A stretch of 64,000 nucleotides of DNA, taken from positions 144,103-208,102 of the forward strand of contig MU266346.1 in NCBI GenBank assembly GCA_021014945.1, given 5' to 3'. The notes under the pieces are model-generated. The model was not told the origin of the DNA, ran no database searches, and saw nothing but the letters and a program-made list of their open reading frames with translations. Below, piece after piece: positions 11,338 through 23,825 of the stretch. The number at the start of each line of letters is the position of its first letter. The stretch's first letter is position 1. The position numbers and the translations under genes are program-made. This DNA comes from Leucogyrophana mollusca (Eukaryota; Basidiomycota; Agaricomycetes; Boletales).

Positions 11338-13945
11338 ATGTTTTCCAAGGGTCTCGACACGCCAGGGATTCTTTTCCTGCGTCGCCCAGCCTTTTATGCA
11401 GCAAGCACCATTGTTGGCGCCATACTATGTATTCGTTTCGTATCAAAGATCTGGCCTGGCATACCGCTATCGCTATGGCTTGTCCTTCTGGGTATTAGCC
11501 TTCCTCTTTCTTTTGCAGGACGAGTAAAGCTTCGTCAACTATCCACTCGTCGGGCCGCAGCTTCTATCGGCGCTCGGCCTATACCATGTCTTCAGGGAAA
11601 GCGCGTCGGGAACGTAGATTTAATGTTCAAGTTCCTTGAAATATTTAGAACGGGATATCCTGGTATGTTTTGCACGATTTCCGCTTGAAAAATTATTGAC
11701 GGTGCTGTACAGGTGACGGGCTGGATGAAGTCGTGTCGGATGTTGGAACTATTTTTAATACGAGAATGTTGTTTGAGGACGACATAATTACCATAGAGCC
11801 GAACCACATAAAGGTGCCGCGGCTCATGCTTCCTTGCGGAACTCACTGACCACGTTGGGTTCGTAGGCACTCCTTGCAACTGATTTCGACAATTTCGAGA
11901 AAGGTGATAATATCAGTATTCGCATTCGATTCAGCCTTCGCTCATCCCTATTGCGCAGGTGATAAATTTAGAGCCACTACATTGTCACTGCTTGGCACTG
12001 GTATTTTTAATTCTGATGGTGAGCCGCCCTCGAGTAAACGCTTGTTCATCTTGCTAACCGAGCCCACCCCTGCAAGGCGAGATGTGGAAGTTCCACCGCT
12101 CGATGACTCGTCCTTTCTTCACCCATGACAGAATCAGCCACTTCAACATCTTTGATAGGTGCGCTGACGAAGCTATACCGTCGATGAAGGCTCGGTTCCG
12201 TGCTGGCCATGCTGTCGATCTTCAAGTAGACGCACCTTCCCTTCATTCAAGCCATTATAATGCTAATGATAATCGTAACGCATGTGCAGGACCTCATGCT
12301 TCGTTTCACTCTTGACTCCTCTTCCGAGTTCCTCTTCGGCCATGGCATCCATAGCCTCCGCGGAGAGCTTCCCTACCCGCATAACACTCGTCCGGAGGTG
12401 AAATCCGTTCCCGACGGAGACACGGCAGAGGCGAAGACGGCAGAAGCTTTCGCTCGTGCTTTCGCAGGGGCTCAATATGCTATCTCTCAGCGTTTCAGAA
12501 TGGGCCCAATGTGGCCCCTATTCGAGATCTCAAAGGACAACACAAAGGAACACATGGAGGTTGTCAATGCCTACATTGAGCCGATTCTGCAAAATGCTAT
12601 AAACAAACAGAAGGCGAGGCCATCGACTGACGACGCATCACTGCAAGAGACGTTAGATGAGGACACTTTGCTTGACTATCTGGTCCGGCGAACTACAGGT
12701 AACCTCCCTATCTTTTCAGTACTGTGGCGTAGAAATCTTACTCTAGTACTATCAGATATCACAATCCTCCGGGATGAGGTGGTTAACATCATGACAGCAG
12801 CTCGGGACACAGTTAGTTTAAATTTCGCGTATTTGTCAAGGCGTACCAGCTAACGGTTTATCAACAGACGGCTTCAACTCTCACCTTTACTCTTTATTTT
12901 CTTGCCACACACCCCCAAGTGTATTCTCGTCTTAGGGAGGAAGTGCTCACCAAGGTTGGATCAACTAGCCGCCCTACATACGATAATATTAGAGACATGA
13001 AGTATCTTCGGGCTGTCATAAATGGTAGGTGGCCGATTTTTGGCCTAGTATACCCTTACGCTCATCGTCTCTTTCTCAGAGTCTATGAGACTCTTCCCAG
13101 CAGTGTGAGTTGCAGCTGTTTTATGTTTAACTGAGCACAGCTGACCATGGGCTCGTATAGGCCATTCAACGTCAGGTATATAAACAGTATCAGAAATTTG
13201 CACACTCGTCCTAACCAATGAGTGTGCCTCTGAAATAGAGACTCCATCAAAGCCACAACCTTGCCGTCCCCGAACCCCGCTGAGAAACCGTTGTATGTTC
13301 CAGCACGGACAAGGTTCGAATCTAACCCTTAGATCTTCTTGTCAGCCTTTTGCTTACCATCTGACAGCGTCACATACTCCGCACTCCTCATGCATCGCAG
13401 GAAGGATCTCTGGGGCCCTGACGGTATGTACTTCATAAGCATCACACGCCAACCTTTCCTTGATGTATTCGCTCAATTCGCAGCCGAGGAATACGACCCG
13501 GACCGTTTCCTGGACGAGAGATTACGCAAGTACCTTACCCCAAATCCCTATATCTTCCTACCCTTCAACGCCGGGCCTCGAATTTGCATTGGCCAGCAGG
13601 TCCGCATACTCCACTGCATATAGTTGATTTTTCTAACGCTATTTCCATATAAGTTCGCTTACAACGAGATCTCCTTCATCGTGATTCGATTGCTACAGAA
13701 CTTCACCTCCATGACACTGTCCCCCGAAGGACAGGCACCCGAGACTCGGCCGCCTGCTGCATGGGCTTCTGCGGAAGGTCGCAAGGCGATTGAGAAAATC
13801 TGTCCAAGAATGCACGTCACACTTTATTCATATGTACGTGTTACAAGTTGGTTCAGGCTTTGCACTTGATTGAGGCTCATTCGATTGCTTGATCTTATAG
13901 GGGGGGCTTTGGGTGAAAATGACAGAGGACGGAGAAGCGTGCTAG
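11338..13945 (+). CDS. Cytochrome P450, CYP63 type (copy 2)
   Basis: A second membrane P450 paralogous to copy 1 along its whole length. ATG at 11338 gives [19 protein letters not shown] followed by two hydrophobic segments. Ordered blocks: [97 protein letters not shown] with ESMR in place of the usual Exx[20 protein letters not shown], and the heme loop [15 protein letters not shown] near 13557-13600. The final exon, [14 protein letters not shown], ends at TAG 13943-13945 with the same intron placement as copy 1. All exons join in frame across GT..AG introns, so the gene looks intact. Substrate unknown; CYP63 members elsewhere oxidise hydrophobic aromatics and alkanes. Confidence 0.88.
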
Positions 13946-14072
13946 GTCAAGCGATGTAGGCATTTTCATGGTCATGACACACCTACTCTCTGTTTATGTC
14001 GCCTCCCCAGAAGGGAATACCTTTCTACCGACAATCTGATATATCATTGTACTAGGACGTATCACAATTAAT

Positions 14073-15494
14073 CTAGTGTCGCTTTCTCGCCCACGCATAC
14101 ACGTAGGGGACCTGCATTCGCAGGGAAAAGTCATTCAACTCGGCGGTCACGGCGTCAAGCAGACTCTTAAAGCCGTCTTCCGTCAATATTTCATTGTCGA
14201 TGAGCATCGACCGAAAGCCTTCCAGCAAGCTAATTTGCATATTAGGACCCATTGCGCCAATCTGGGCTTCGTGCGGATCTTGGGTAGAAATGTCGAACAA
14301 CTAATCCTCATCAAAGATAGGTAGAGTCCTCACCTTCGGGCCATCCACCGAGAGGAAAAGCGAATTTCCTTTCTTCGACATCGTGGAATAACCTTTCTCC
14401 TGATAGTCCTACCGCATCCCGCAAGATATCCGCCAATTCATTTGAGATGGACCAAGACTTATTCGTCGCGCCAGCAGGATCACTGGGGATGTGGGGCGAA
14501 AGCATGAGCAGACGATCCTCTTCTATAAAAGCAGGGGTACGGGCTTGCGTCGCCCCAGAAAATATTTCGCCGGGCTCAAGAAAGAGCACAAAGCCATCTG
14601 TTGACCTGAATGAGATAAGAAGGTGAAACATCAATACGCACGCACCAGGCCGAAGAACGCGCCAGATTTCAGGCAAAATCTTGCTTCGATCACGTAGCTG
14701 ACGAAAGCATTATGTGCGAGGAACGGGGGTGGAAGGGATTTCAACTTTACGCTAGGTACGATGCGCATCTGCACAACATCAAAGGAGCTTTCTTCGAAAG
14801 GGAGACCACAGGCTAACGATTTTTGGTTCAGTCCTCCAGTCGAGCTGCTGGGATCATAGCATCTCACTGATATCGACCATCATAAACTTGCAGTTTCCGG
14901 GAGATGCAGCGCTACGATGAGACGGTTCTTGGTGGCTCATTATAAAGTTGATAATGTGTGAACCACTCACACCTGCGGCAAGGCGATGTCCACGCCAATC
15001 ACTTCGGCGCCAGGAAATTCTGCAGACATCTAAAACACTCAGCGTGAATTAGAGCTCGGGAAGCGGCGCATACCTCAAGGGCCCAACGACCTGTTCCACA
15101 GCCTAGATCAAGGATGTTTCGTATTCCACCATCTGGAAACAGAGGATCGCCGTCAAGTTGTAGTCTGTTCCAAATGCATCGCTCAGGCTTACCGTACTCA
15201 TTGAGGGGAGCGAGGTAATTTCCTCCTACAGTTTTCGGGAGGGCGGATAGGAGTCAGCATTATTAAAGCACGCTCGAGTCTAGTCATTCGTGCGAACCGG
15301 CTAGCTTTTGCAGAAATATATGTTGATTATTTAAACGATCATGTTCCTTCGAATCGAGACTTGATGAACTTGAAAATGGAACTTGTTAGGCTGCTGTATG
15401 CTAGTTCCGGGGGAAAGAGAACCTACGGCAGGCCATAGTTGCTGTCAGCGTTGTTCTCGTTTATGGACGACTCATGGATACCAGTCGGACACAT
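14073..15494 (-). CDS. Class I SAM-dependent methyltransferase
   Basis: Small-molecule-type methyltransferase with a Rossmann SAM-binding fold. I choose ATG at 15494 (MCPTGIHESSINENNADSNY), since it splices in frame into LDSKEHDRLNNQHIFLQ and GGNYLAPLNEYGK. Motif I is NILDLGCGTGRWALEM, followed by FPGAEVIGVDIALPQ (motif II acidic residue). A later exon gives LACGLPFEESSFDVVQMR, and another has MPEIWRVLRPGACVLMFHLL, the post-motif region typical of UbiE/LaeA-like enzymes. The protein ends SLRMQVPYVYAWARKRH with stop at 14073. It is convergent with CYP63 copy 2, 128 bases away. The methyl acceptor cannot be told from sequence; it could act on an oxidised product of the neighbouring P450s or be unrelated. 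Confidence 0.8.
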
Positions 15495-16100
15495 GGCATG
15501 ATCTCAGGCTACGAGATGAAAGTTGGGAGGACACTTGATCGATGTCCCCACTGGCGTCTATCATTCCTCACCCCGTGACTACTGACCTTCATATGTATAT
15601 GCGACGCACATGACATTATCCCCATACATATCACTGTCAGGCCAGGTGGCTAAAGATAGTCCGAGAAATCAAGACGAGCAGCAAACAATTCTGCCTTTGG
15701 CCACGTCATTAACTCTGAGGCCTGAGTGCCGTTGCCTCACGCGTAAGCATAGGAAATCCCAACCGTTGGGGACTTCAGTTAGGTATCAATTGGAGTTCGC
15801 AAATCCGGTCCATGAAGTGAAACTCTGCCAAACTTTGCCAATAGATTGTCTTAAAGGCTGGCATCAACCGTCTCTGTGGAAATCGCGGGTACCCAGGGGG
15901 CGACGGGTTCGCAATAGATGAAGCATAGTGGCGGTACATTCCGGTACCTTTCGGTCAGGAAGATTTGCTTGTTGCCCGACAGAGATGATTGATAGACCGC
16001 GGACAAAAAGCTGGCGAGCGCGCTTGTCGCAGCCAAACAGTGGCCTACTGCATTATGAGTTAGAGTACAAGATCATATATAAGCCGGATGTCCCAGCGTA
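15495..16100. other. Intergenic, no gene seen
   Basis: About 0.6 kb between the methyltransferase start and the stop of the carnosine methyltransferase, both minus strand. It should contain the promoter of the first and the 3' end of the second. The one longer frame (15610-15921) has no recognisable content. Confidence 0.4.
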
Positions 16101-17993
16101 TCAAGGAATCTTGGTGGCTGTCCAGAACGCCGTGCGATAGACGTAGCCAAGCATTGACTGCGAGTTACTCGTATATGTCGTGTCTATTGTCCGCTCATTC
16201 TGCGGGAAAATATTTTAGTGGGCGGTGATATCGCAGAATATGATCAAGCAACCAACAGATATCTCAAAGCCTATTTTGCGGGCGAGAACTTTGACCTCCT
16301 CAAGATCCAGCTCGACGGACGGATCGTTGGTAGCATTGTTCTCGAAATGCCACAGCAGCGGACCTATACGAAACACGTTGTCAACGGATTTGATCCAGCC
16401 ATATGTTCGTGATGAAATACCTAGGTTGATCCAAACACCACCGGGAGCCAAGATGCGATGAATGATACGCAGGTAATTCACAATATTCTTTGCCTGGAGC
16501 AAGCTTCAAAACGCAATCAGCTAACAAAGGCATGTTACTTACTGTGTCGATGAAGAAGCAAGTCAGAACCGCATCCCACTGACCGGACTGAGGCTCTTGC
16601 TCGTTGCAATCTCCGTCCTCGGCACCGTATATCTCCTCGAAGTCTCCTGCAGATGACGATCAGAATAATGAGCGATGCGTTCCGACCAAAGATACCAACC
16701 AGCGACAAGAGAGAAGTCGGATCCGGCCGGGAGTGAGGATGGTAGGACGTCGGGTATCCTCACCGGTCGCAGCATCGCATCGCGAGATGTAACATTAGAA
16801 AACGAGTGAACGTAGGGATAAATGGTATGCTGCCCAATTTGATCCGTTCTGCGCAGGCGAGTTGATTCCACGAGAAATGAAACGATAGATACGACGCACT
16901 TATTGAGAATCAAGTATGATGCGAGGAGCATATAATGAGAGAACTCATTACCCTGACATGCAAACCCTAAGACAAGAGCGAAAGCAAATTAAGACTGAAT
17001 GCATCCAGTTGAGGCAAATACCGACCTAGGCTTGCAATATCGTAGGCCAATCGGCCTAAGCCAGCACCGGGAACAAGGACTCTGAAATTTCGTCTGATAC
17101 TATTGGGTTAGGGAGACACCACGAAATCTGGGGAAGACAATGCACCTCTCGTTTGGTGGTATATCAGAGAAATGTGCGACCAGTGCGTCTTTCATCGGCT
17201 TGTAAGAAGCCTCGCGCTCTTCTGATCCCTAAAATGAAGTGAGAACGACCGACCACATACACATCAGCAACGAACCTCTTCACTCCAGTCGCGTACAAAT
17301 TGCTTGAGGGTACTGGATGCGACACGGCACAAAAAATGAGACTGTCGCCCAATGGAATGACCGGTCAGAAAGACCAAAACAAACCTTCTTAGCTTGTCCA
17401 TGTCAAAATCCGTAGGTCGATATTTCCCATGACGTTTCTTCGTGCTCGTCGGGTCCACGATATAAGCTTCATGGCCCCCATTGTGATCATGTGAGTGGCC
17501 TGGTCCATGATGGGAGTGACTGTGCGAGTGCGAGTGTGAGCGTCCTGAAAGACAAAAGTCCATACAAAGGGTTGTGAGTAGATAGCACAACGAGTAGAAC
17601 AGACCTTCGGTGGATATTTCGGGATTGATGAGCTCTTGCTGCTCACCATCGAGATCCTGAGATGGCAAATCATGGCCAAAAATCTCAGGATTCGCGACGA
17701 TTTGTTTCAAAAATTCCGCGTTGATGAGGATAGCTTTATCAACTTCTTGGAGTTTTTGTCTGTAACCGATGATGTCAAGAAGCTCTTTATCGCTGTGAGG
17801 GAGCGTGTAAAGATCCTTTCGCCGCCGATTGTTAGCTGCTAGCTGTGGAGACGAGTCAGCGAGTGTTTATTGAGAGTATCTATTCTAAGATTATATTTAC
17901 CGAGTACTGAGCATACTGTTGGAAGGTCGTAACAACATTCGCAAAGTGAATTTGTTCTTCTTCGACGTCCGATTCTGAGAAGTTCCGAGCCAT
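16101..17993 (-). CDS. CARNMT1: Carnosine N-methyltransferase (CARNMT1/UPF0586, N2227 family)
   Basis: SAM-dependent enzyme methylating the histidine imidazole of carnosine-like peptides; the yeast homologue is YNL092W. ATG at 17993 (MARNFSESDVEEEQIHFANV) is the first ATG in frame. Next come FQQYAQYS and LAANNRRRKDLYTLP, then a His-rich stretch around 17490-17550 (four SH repeats, then HHGPGHSHDHNGGH). The conserved domain begins with LKQFVRDWSEEG and RNFRVLVPGAGLGRLAYDIA (SAM site), then GNEFSHYMLLASY, SGQWDAVLTCFFIDT, IVNYLRIIHRILAPGGVWIN, GPLLWHFENN and GFEIS. The terminal exon reads SQSMLGYVYRTAFWTATKIP with TGA at 16101-16103. The His-rich insert may bind metal or be a low-complexity linker; I do not know whether relatives share it. 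Confidence 0.88.
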
Positions 17994-18536
17994 GGAGATG
18001 TTCGGGAGGAGGCTAATATTTGTATTTGTTTGCCTAAAACCCTTGTCACTTAAAACGCGTGACGTCACGCGTCAGCCGGCACTCTGTGACTCGACTAGAG
18101 AGCAGTTCGACTCATGCAAGCTCTAACATTCACACCTCGAATGAAGGTGATCAGAGAGCCCAAAGCACCAAAGAAATAATAAGATTACGCCCCTCGGACA
18201 GGAGAAGCGGGTTGCTTCCCCACGCAACGCATTACTGCGTCCTCGCTGAGCAACTCTTGGCTGAATTGAATCGATGTTCCTCACCTTAAGGATATGTGTA
18301 GCCGTACGTAGCGAGCGAAACTATACAACCCCTAAGGATGTCGGATTTTAGTGATCTCGTGCCGTCGTCTCGTTTAGGTCGCATATCTGAACGTTGAATT
18401 ATGCATGGGTGCAGTATCTAGTGAATGTGACAAGAAAGTCCTCGCTCCAAGATATACATATGCCGAGGCCACCGATACAACAAGGAAGGGGAGGGTCAAC
18501 ACAAAGATAGAACGGACAATGCACTCGGTGCACAGG
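17994..18536. other. Intergenic, no gene seen
   Basis: The 0.5 kb between two minus-strand genes holds the CARNMT1 promoter. No TATA box or longer credible frame was recognised. Confidence 0.35.
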
Positions 18537-21199
18537 CTACCGCAAATCAACGATCTCAAGTGGTACATCCTTCATTTGGACATGGCCCTTGTCGGCATCC
18601 TAGAGACACAGTGAGTAATTGTTATCAGCACGAAACGTATGATTGCAACGCACCGTGTATATTGGAAGGTCAGGGTGCGGGTGGAAGGCCTCTTTTGCGT
18701 TGCAACTCAAAATTGTCTGCAACCCCGGAGGGTCCGTCAGCCGGAAGATACCAAAGCTGCGAAGCAAAGTCGTGAATTAATGAAACACTCAAAAACTCCA
18801 CCTAATGATACTTTGACGTACTTGGGAGTAGATTTAGGTGCGCAGACAACCGCAAATGATTCGGGAAGCATACGCTGGAAACCAGAATGGGTGTGCAAGT
18901 CTACTGACGACATGAAACCTGCAAATGACGATGAATATGCGACAAGGCCCTCGAATCAGGGGACTATACTCACATGACTGCGAAGGGTGAGTATGAATCT
19001 GATGAAGCAACCGTCAGAACACGACCAGAGCATGAGACTTCGTAATCGACTCACCCAGCCCAGCGTAATCAGAGATCTCTCCTCTGTAAACTGCATGACA
19101 AGTTCTTCCTCGTCCATTGTACACGTATCGCTCGTGGAGTGTTGCTTCGGTATAAGCAGCGTAGTAACAACGAACTTGTTGCCTTTATCTTTCCCCAGCA
19201 AAAGACCACATGTCTCACGGTTGCGTGATGTATTGAGTGAAGCGATGGATAAGAACCGAGGGAGACATTCGCGGGGCAAGCTAACGCTCTTGAGGTCCGG
19301 CGTCGGGTCTGCGGCTTTCGGGTTCTGTGGGCGAATAATGCGTGCCGACTCCTGGGAAGCAGTGCGATACCGATCTCCGTCTGCATGGTGCAATGGAGGC
19401 TGAGGAGGCGGGGGTGCACTTTGTGGATTCTTTGAGAGAATGCTGTAACCAGATTGCGGCGGAGGTGCTGGGAGGGCTGGACGGCGCTCCGGCGTCGAGC
19501 CCTGCCCTGGGTGCGTCGCGTACGAATATGCTGCAGATTGATGAGGTATGACGGGTGCAGATGGATTCGGTAGAAGTTCTGAAGAGTAGAGATTACTTGG
19601 GGCGGTATGATGAGACGTGGAAGCTTCCGGGATAAATAATAGGGAGGAAGGAGCCAAATTTGGCGGCTTGATGCTTGGATATGTGAACATGGACTGCAAG
19701 GATGGCGCGTAGCCCTGTTTGAGTTGATGCTGGGACATGAGCTGTGGGTAACGTATGTGACCGTCTGGTGGTGCTGGGGAAGTGGTCGTAACTGGGGCAG
19801 GATATGCAAGGCTGAAAAAAAACAGAAAAAAAAAATGTGATCAACGCATGTCAAACACGTTGTAAATGCACGTACGTTCTTGGAGGACCAGTTGGAGTAG
19901 TACTTGCTTGATTTCTGGCGCGTGGCGGTTAGCTATTACCACGACGTCAGATGGACATTCACACCTTGTAGGGCTCTCTAACGGCATGGGAAGAGGTGTA
20001 CTAGCACCTTGAGGGTTTGTATCGATGAAAGGCGACCGTTGACTGCTGACCGCGGTAGGCGCAGGCATTGTGGATGGTGATGGAACAAGACTGCGCCGTG
20101 CTACACGGGACGCAGCCTCGGCTTCTTCTTGGCGTCTCGCAATGCCTTCCTGCTCCCGCTTCCGACGCTGTCTCACGCCCTCCTCCTCTCTCCGTTTGAG
20201 CTCGTCCTGGTACCTGAAGGCTTCGGATTCCCTTCTACGCTCATCCGCACTCACCGGCGTCACTGGCTCAGACCTCTCGCCCTCATGTCGTGATCTCCTT
20301 GAAAAGTTTGATTCTTGAGTGGAAAGGTTCGCCGCTCGCCTTGCTGCAGCAATGGCGTCATCTTTCTTCCTATTCTCTGTGTCAATCTGAAGACGTGCAA
20401 GGTGTTCTCCCATTCTAGCCTCTTGCCGTTGCCGTTGATCTGCCTCTGCGGCTCTGCGACGTGCATCTTCCTTTCTCTGCTCCATCATCCTTTGCTCTTC
20501 TCGTTCTCGCCTACGGTCTGACGCCTCCTTTCGCGCAGCCTCTTGTGCTGACCATCCCGAATCATCTTGTGGCGCACGTCTGTCGGTGTCGTGTCTCCTG
20601 GATTCTTCATGTCTCCCAGCGTCTACATGACTGGTAGTCGTTCTTGGACGAGTAGCTTCTTCGGGGTTCTGTGCGAGCCACCTCTCATACCGATCAACAA
20701 GAGTAGGCTTTAGTTCACTAAGACTATCAAGTATGTTCTGACCATTCTGTTGAAACGTGTTAGTCACGCTGCAAACGACAAGTAGAACGACTGCACAGCG
20801 AGCAGAACTGGAAATATTGGAGCAGAGATAGACTCTTGTGGCACCGTATCCCAAGGATCGGCGAAGGTTCGGGATGAAAGTACTCACAAGACCAAGGTTG
20901 TGACGCTGGGTCGAAGTTAAGAGTGTATAATATTCCTTGTGTGTAGGCAGCTTTTCCAGTATGATAGTTGCAGCCTTAGCATATTCTGAAAAGGCCGACT
21001 CGAAATCGCCGGCCTCCGCGTACGCTCTGCCTGCCTTCCGAAATGTGTCAGCAGTCTTCAACCATTGCTTGAGGCCTTTCGATGGGTCCCATAGACCCGA
21101 GAGCGCACGATCAGCGAGCTCAGCAATGGAAGGTGGCCGTCTGGTTGTGTTAACTTGTCGTGGCGACGGGCGGCGTGCTGAAGAAGGTGCAGAGCTCAT
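18537..21199 (-). CDS. sst2: AMSH-type JAMM deubiquitinase (STAMBP / S. pombe sst2 homologue)
   Basis: Zinc metalloprotease that cleaves Lys63-linked ubiquitin chains at endosomes, acting with ESCRT. ATG at 21199 ([17 protein letters not shown]). Residues about 20-140 form the USP8-type dimerisation helices ([38 protein letters not shown]). A long charged coiled coil follows, rich in Arg and Glu, then a Pro-rich linker. The JAMM domain starts [17 protein letters not shown], carrying the catalytic Glu; the split zinc site is rebuilt by splicing as [19 protein letters not shown], with both histidines, the serine and the aspartate present. It continues [45 protein letters not shown], and ends [10 protein letters not shown] with TAG at 18537-18539. 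All catalytic residues are intact. Confidence 0.93.
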
Positions 21200-21258
21200 G
21201 ATCAAGAGAAACAAGAGAGAGCGTTTGGCCGCGCAGCTCCCTACTACGAACCTACTTT

Positions 21259-21266
21259 CTATATAT
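21259..21266 (-). promoter_or_regulatory. TATA-like box of the AMSH gene
   Basis: The minus-strand TATATAG motif lies about 60 bases before the AMSH ATG at 21199, inside the 377-base divergent spacer shared with the GT90 gene (21200-21576). Confidence 0.35.
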
Positions 21267-21576
21267 GGCCGCCACTCTCGTTACTGCGGCGGTACTAGTG
21301 GCAACAGCACCCGGCGCCACTGTGCAAAAGCCTTTGGCTTTGACTCGCCTTTGCCAACTATATTTTTGCTGAGTCTATTCGCAAATCGGTGGCCAGATAG
21401 CCTTTAATCGTATCTCATGAGCTCGCACAACCTTTCGTTTGGTTTATTGTGCTCTCCGAGTCATTGCGATCAACCCGGCTGCCAATCGGCCTTTGCCGAG
21501 GAGGATGTTGCTCGGGTTATGCGGTTGAAACCGATGGCTTCGCAGTGACTTTACGTTCTAATAGCAAGGACCATCC

Positions 21577-23825
21577 ATGCGACCGCTGAGCAAAAGCGAT
21601 GGGTGGGCTTCCAGAAAGCGCGGGTGGATATTCATAGTCTGTGTTTTCATCTTTTTCATGCAGGCAGGCCTGTTTGCTGGACGGAGAGACCACACAGCAG
21701 CAACGGATTCCAACTCGCGCAGAAGCTGGTTCTCCGGCACTACGAAATGGATTCCATTTGTCAGATCCGGCACTCGAAATATTCCAATAGAGCATCCCAT
21801 ACCGAAGCTTATGGAGGACGCGGAGGAAAAGTACAAAAACCTTTTGGCAAAGCAGAGCAAGACGCTTGGGGCTGCTGTTGCTGAATACAGACGGCGCTAT
21901 AAGCACGATCCTCCGCGTGGCTTCGATGAGTGGTGGACGTTTGCACAAGAAAACAACGTCAAACTAGTCGACGAGTACGACTTGCTGATGGAGGACATGG
22001 CGCCGTTTTGGAATCTGACTGGCGAAGAGTTACGGCGCAGGGCTTTACAAGTAAGTGTATTTGTTTCTGTGTTTTCTTTTGCTAAGACATCATGGCCAAT
22101 CTCTTCTTTGAAGGTTGGGCAGCTTCCATCCATCGATCTTGTTCGCATAAATGCGGGTAACATTGAGGACGTTCGGATCGAGAAAGCGTACAAAGACACC
22201 GAACGTGGTCACAGATCACTTGGGTTCCGACGGCTGCTTGAAAAGTTTGCGCACAAGGTATGTTCATCCCGTTGTCGTGCCGTGAGCTACATGGAAATAC
22301 CATCCATTAGTTACCGGACATGGATTTTCCCATCAATGCCAAAGCTGAGGGTCGGGTCCTGGTCCCCTGGGAGCATCGGAACTTCCCCAACCTCACCCTA
22401 CAAGATTCTTCGGGTCAGCTCTACCGTTACAATTTGATTACATTCAACTAATCTTGGACAGGTGGCATTGAGTCCATGTTGGGCACCAATCTTTCCCCGG
22501 ACTGGAAGGGGCAAGGAAGCGTGTGGGAGGCATATCGTCGTACCTGCCCTCCTGACTCTGCCGCGCGCCGTCTATATAGCTCATATCGCAATCCTCTGTC
22601 CGAGAATGCTAAAGTCCTTTTCGGCCCGGTTCCAAGTGCGGGCGATGACTTCACATTTTCGCCCACACTCGATGATGATTTCGACTTCTGCCAGTACCCC
22701 TGGGCGCATTATTCTCAAGGTCACTTTTTCTCCGATTGGCGGACAATACCGGTATTATACCCTGTCTTTTCACCTGCGAAGGCGAAGGGTTTCTCGGACA
22801 TCAAGATCCCAAGTCATTACTACCATGGGCAGAACAAGCGCTACACATACGGCTGGGACTCAGTCAATCTTGAGCCTAAAGAGGTCGACGATATGGAAGT
22901 TCCATGGGAGGAAAAAAGTGAAGTCATATTTTGGCGGGGTGCCACGACTGGTGGCGGAAGTACGCCATCGGGCTTCTCGCCGAGCTACCAACGTCACAGG
23001 TGCTGCTGCTCATCGGCTCTGTAGCTCCTTCGCTCGCTAACCTATAGCTAGGTTCCTCCGAATGGCGAGCGAATCCAACAAAGCAAACCGAACAGTGGTT
23101 TATGCAGACCCTCCCTCAAGCACCAACTACGTATCTGCCGTAGTACCTGTGGCAAAGTTGAATAGCGATATCATGGACGTTGCGTTTGTTTCAGCTGTAG
23201 GAAACTACCCTGGTGGTGAAGAGGCCCTCAGGAAGGATCATCGATTCGGCGACGCCGTTCCGCTTGGCAAGCACTGGGCATACAAATACCTTGTCGATCT
23301 TGATGGAATGTCGTATTCCGGAAGATTTATGGCGTTTATGGCGTCGGATAGTGCAGTGGTCAAAGCTACGGTTTATGAAGAGTACTTTTCGGATTGGTTG
23401 CAACCGTGGTGTGTGATTTATTCATTTTTGTTTTGGTTGAGTCTGGAGCTCATGGGCAACACATAAGGTTGCATTATATTCCGCTATCGTCATCCTATGC
23501 GGAGATATACAATATACACGCATACTTCTCTGGAGCTTCCAAATCGACACTAGAATCAGCTAACTCAACGGCTTCACATGATACCCAGAAAAGTCGGTCA
23601 GTAGAGGGTGACAAGCAACTTCGCCGCATAGCGAGAGCAGGGAAGCAATGGAAGAAGACGGTTGGAAGGACTGTTGACATGGAAGGTGCGTTATGAATCC
23701 TGTTCCATCGACCCCAGCCCTTAACCGCTGACCACTGCGCTGGCACAGCTTATGTGTATAGATTATGTCTGGAGTACGCTCGGCTCTGGGCTGACGATCG
23801 CGAGTCGATGAGCTTCGCGCTGTGA
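21577..23825 (+). CDS. CAP10-type glycosyltransferase, family GT90 (type II membrane protein)
   Basis: Golgi-type glycosyltransferase of the family that includes Cryptococcus CAP10 and xylosyltransferases. ATG at 21577 gives a short basic tail and one signal anchor at residues about 15-34 (GWIFIVCVFIFFMQAGLFAG). The lumenal stem holds AAVAEYRRRYKHDPPRGFDE and FWNLTGEELRRRA. The catalytic CAP10 region includes LPDMDFPINAKAEGRVLVPW, SWEAYRR-like VWEAYRRTCPPDSAARR, SEVIFWRGATTGG (family signature), FLRMASESNKANRT, GKHWAYKYLVDLDGMSYSGR and FMASDSAVVKATVYEEYFSD followed by WLQPW. The terminal exon ends CLEYARLWADDRESMSFAL with TGA at 23823-23825. All exons join in frame. Basidiomycetes hold many GT90s; donor sugar and acceptor are not predictable here. 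Confidence 0.9.

Noticed and set aside
1734..15494. Reading the left block as a secondary-metabolite biosynthetic cluster
   Set aside because: No backbone enzyme (polyketide synthase, NRPS, terpene cyclase, prenyltransferase) or pathway regulator was found; P450, pump and methyltransferase alone do not establish a cluster.
19069..19854. Second long minus-strand frame inside the AMSH gene
   Set aside because: It is the +1 frame of the Pro/Ser-rich AMSH linker; the main frame alone carries the JAMM catalytic residues.
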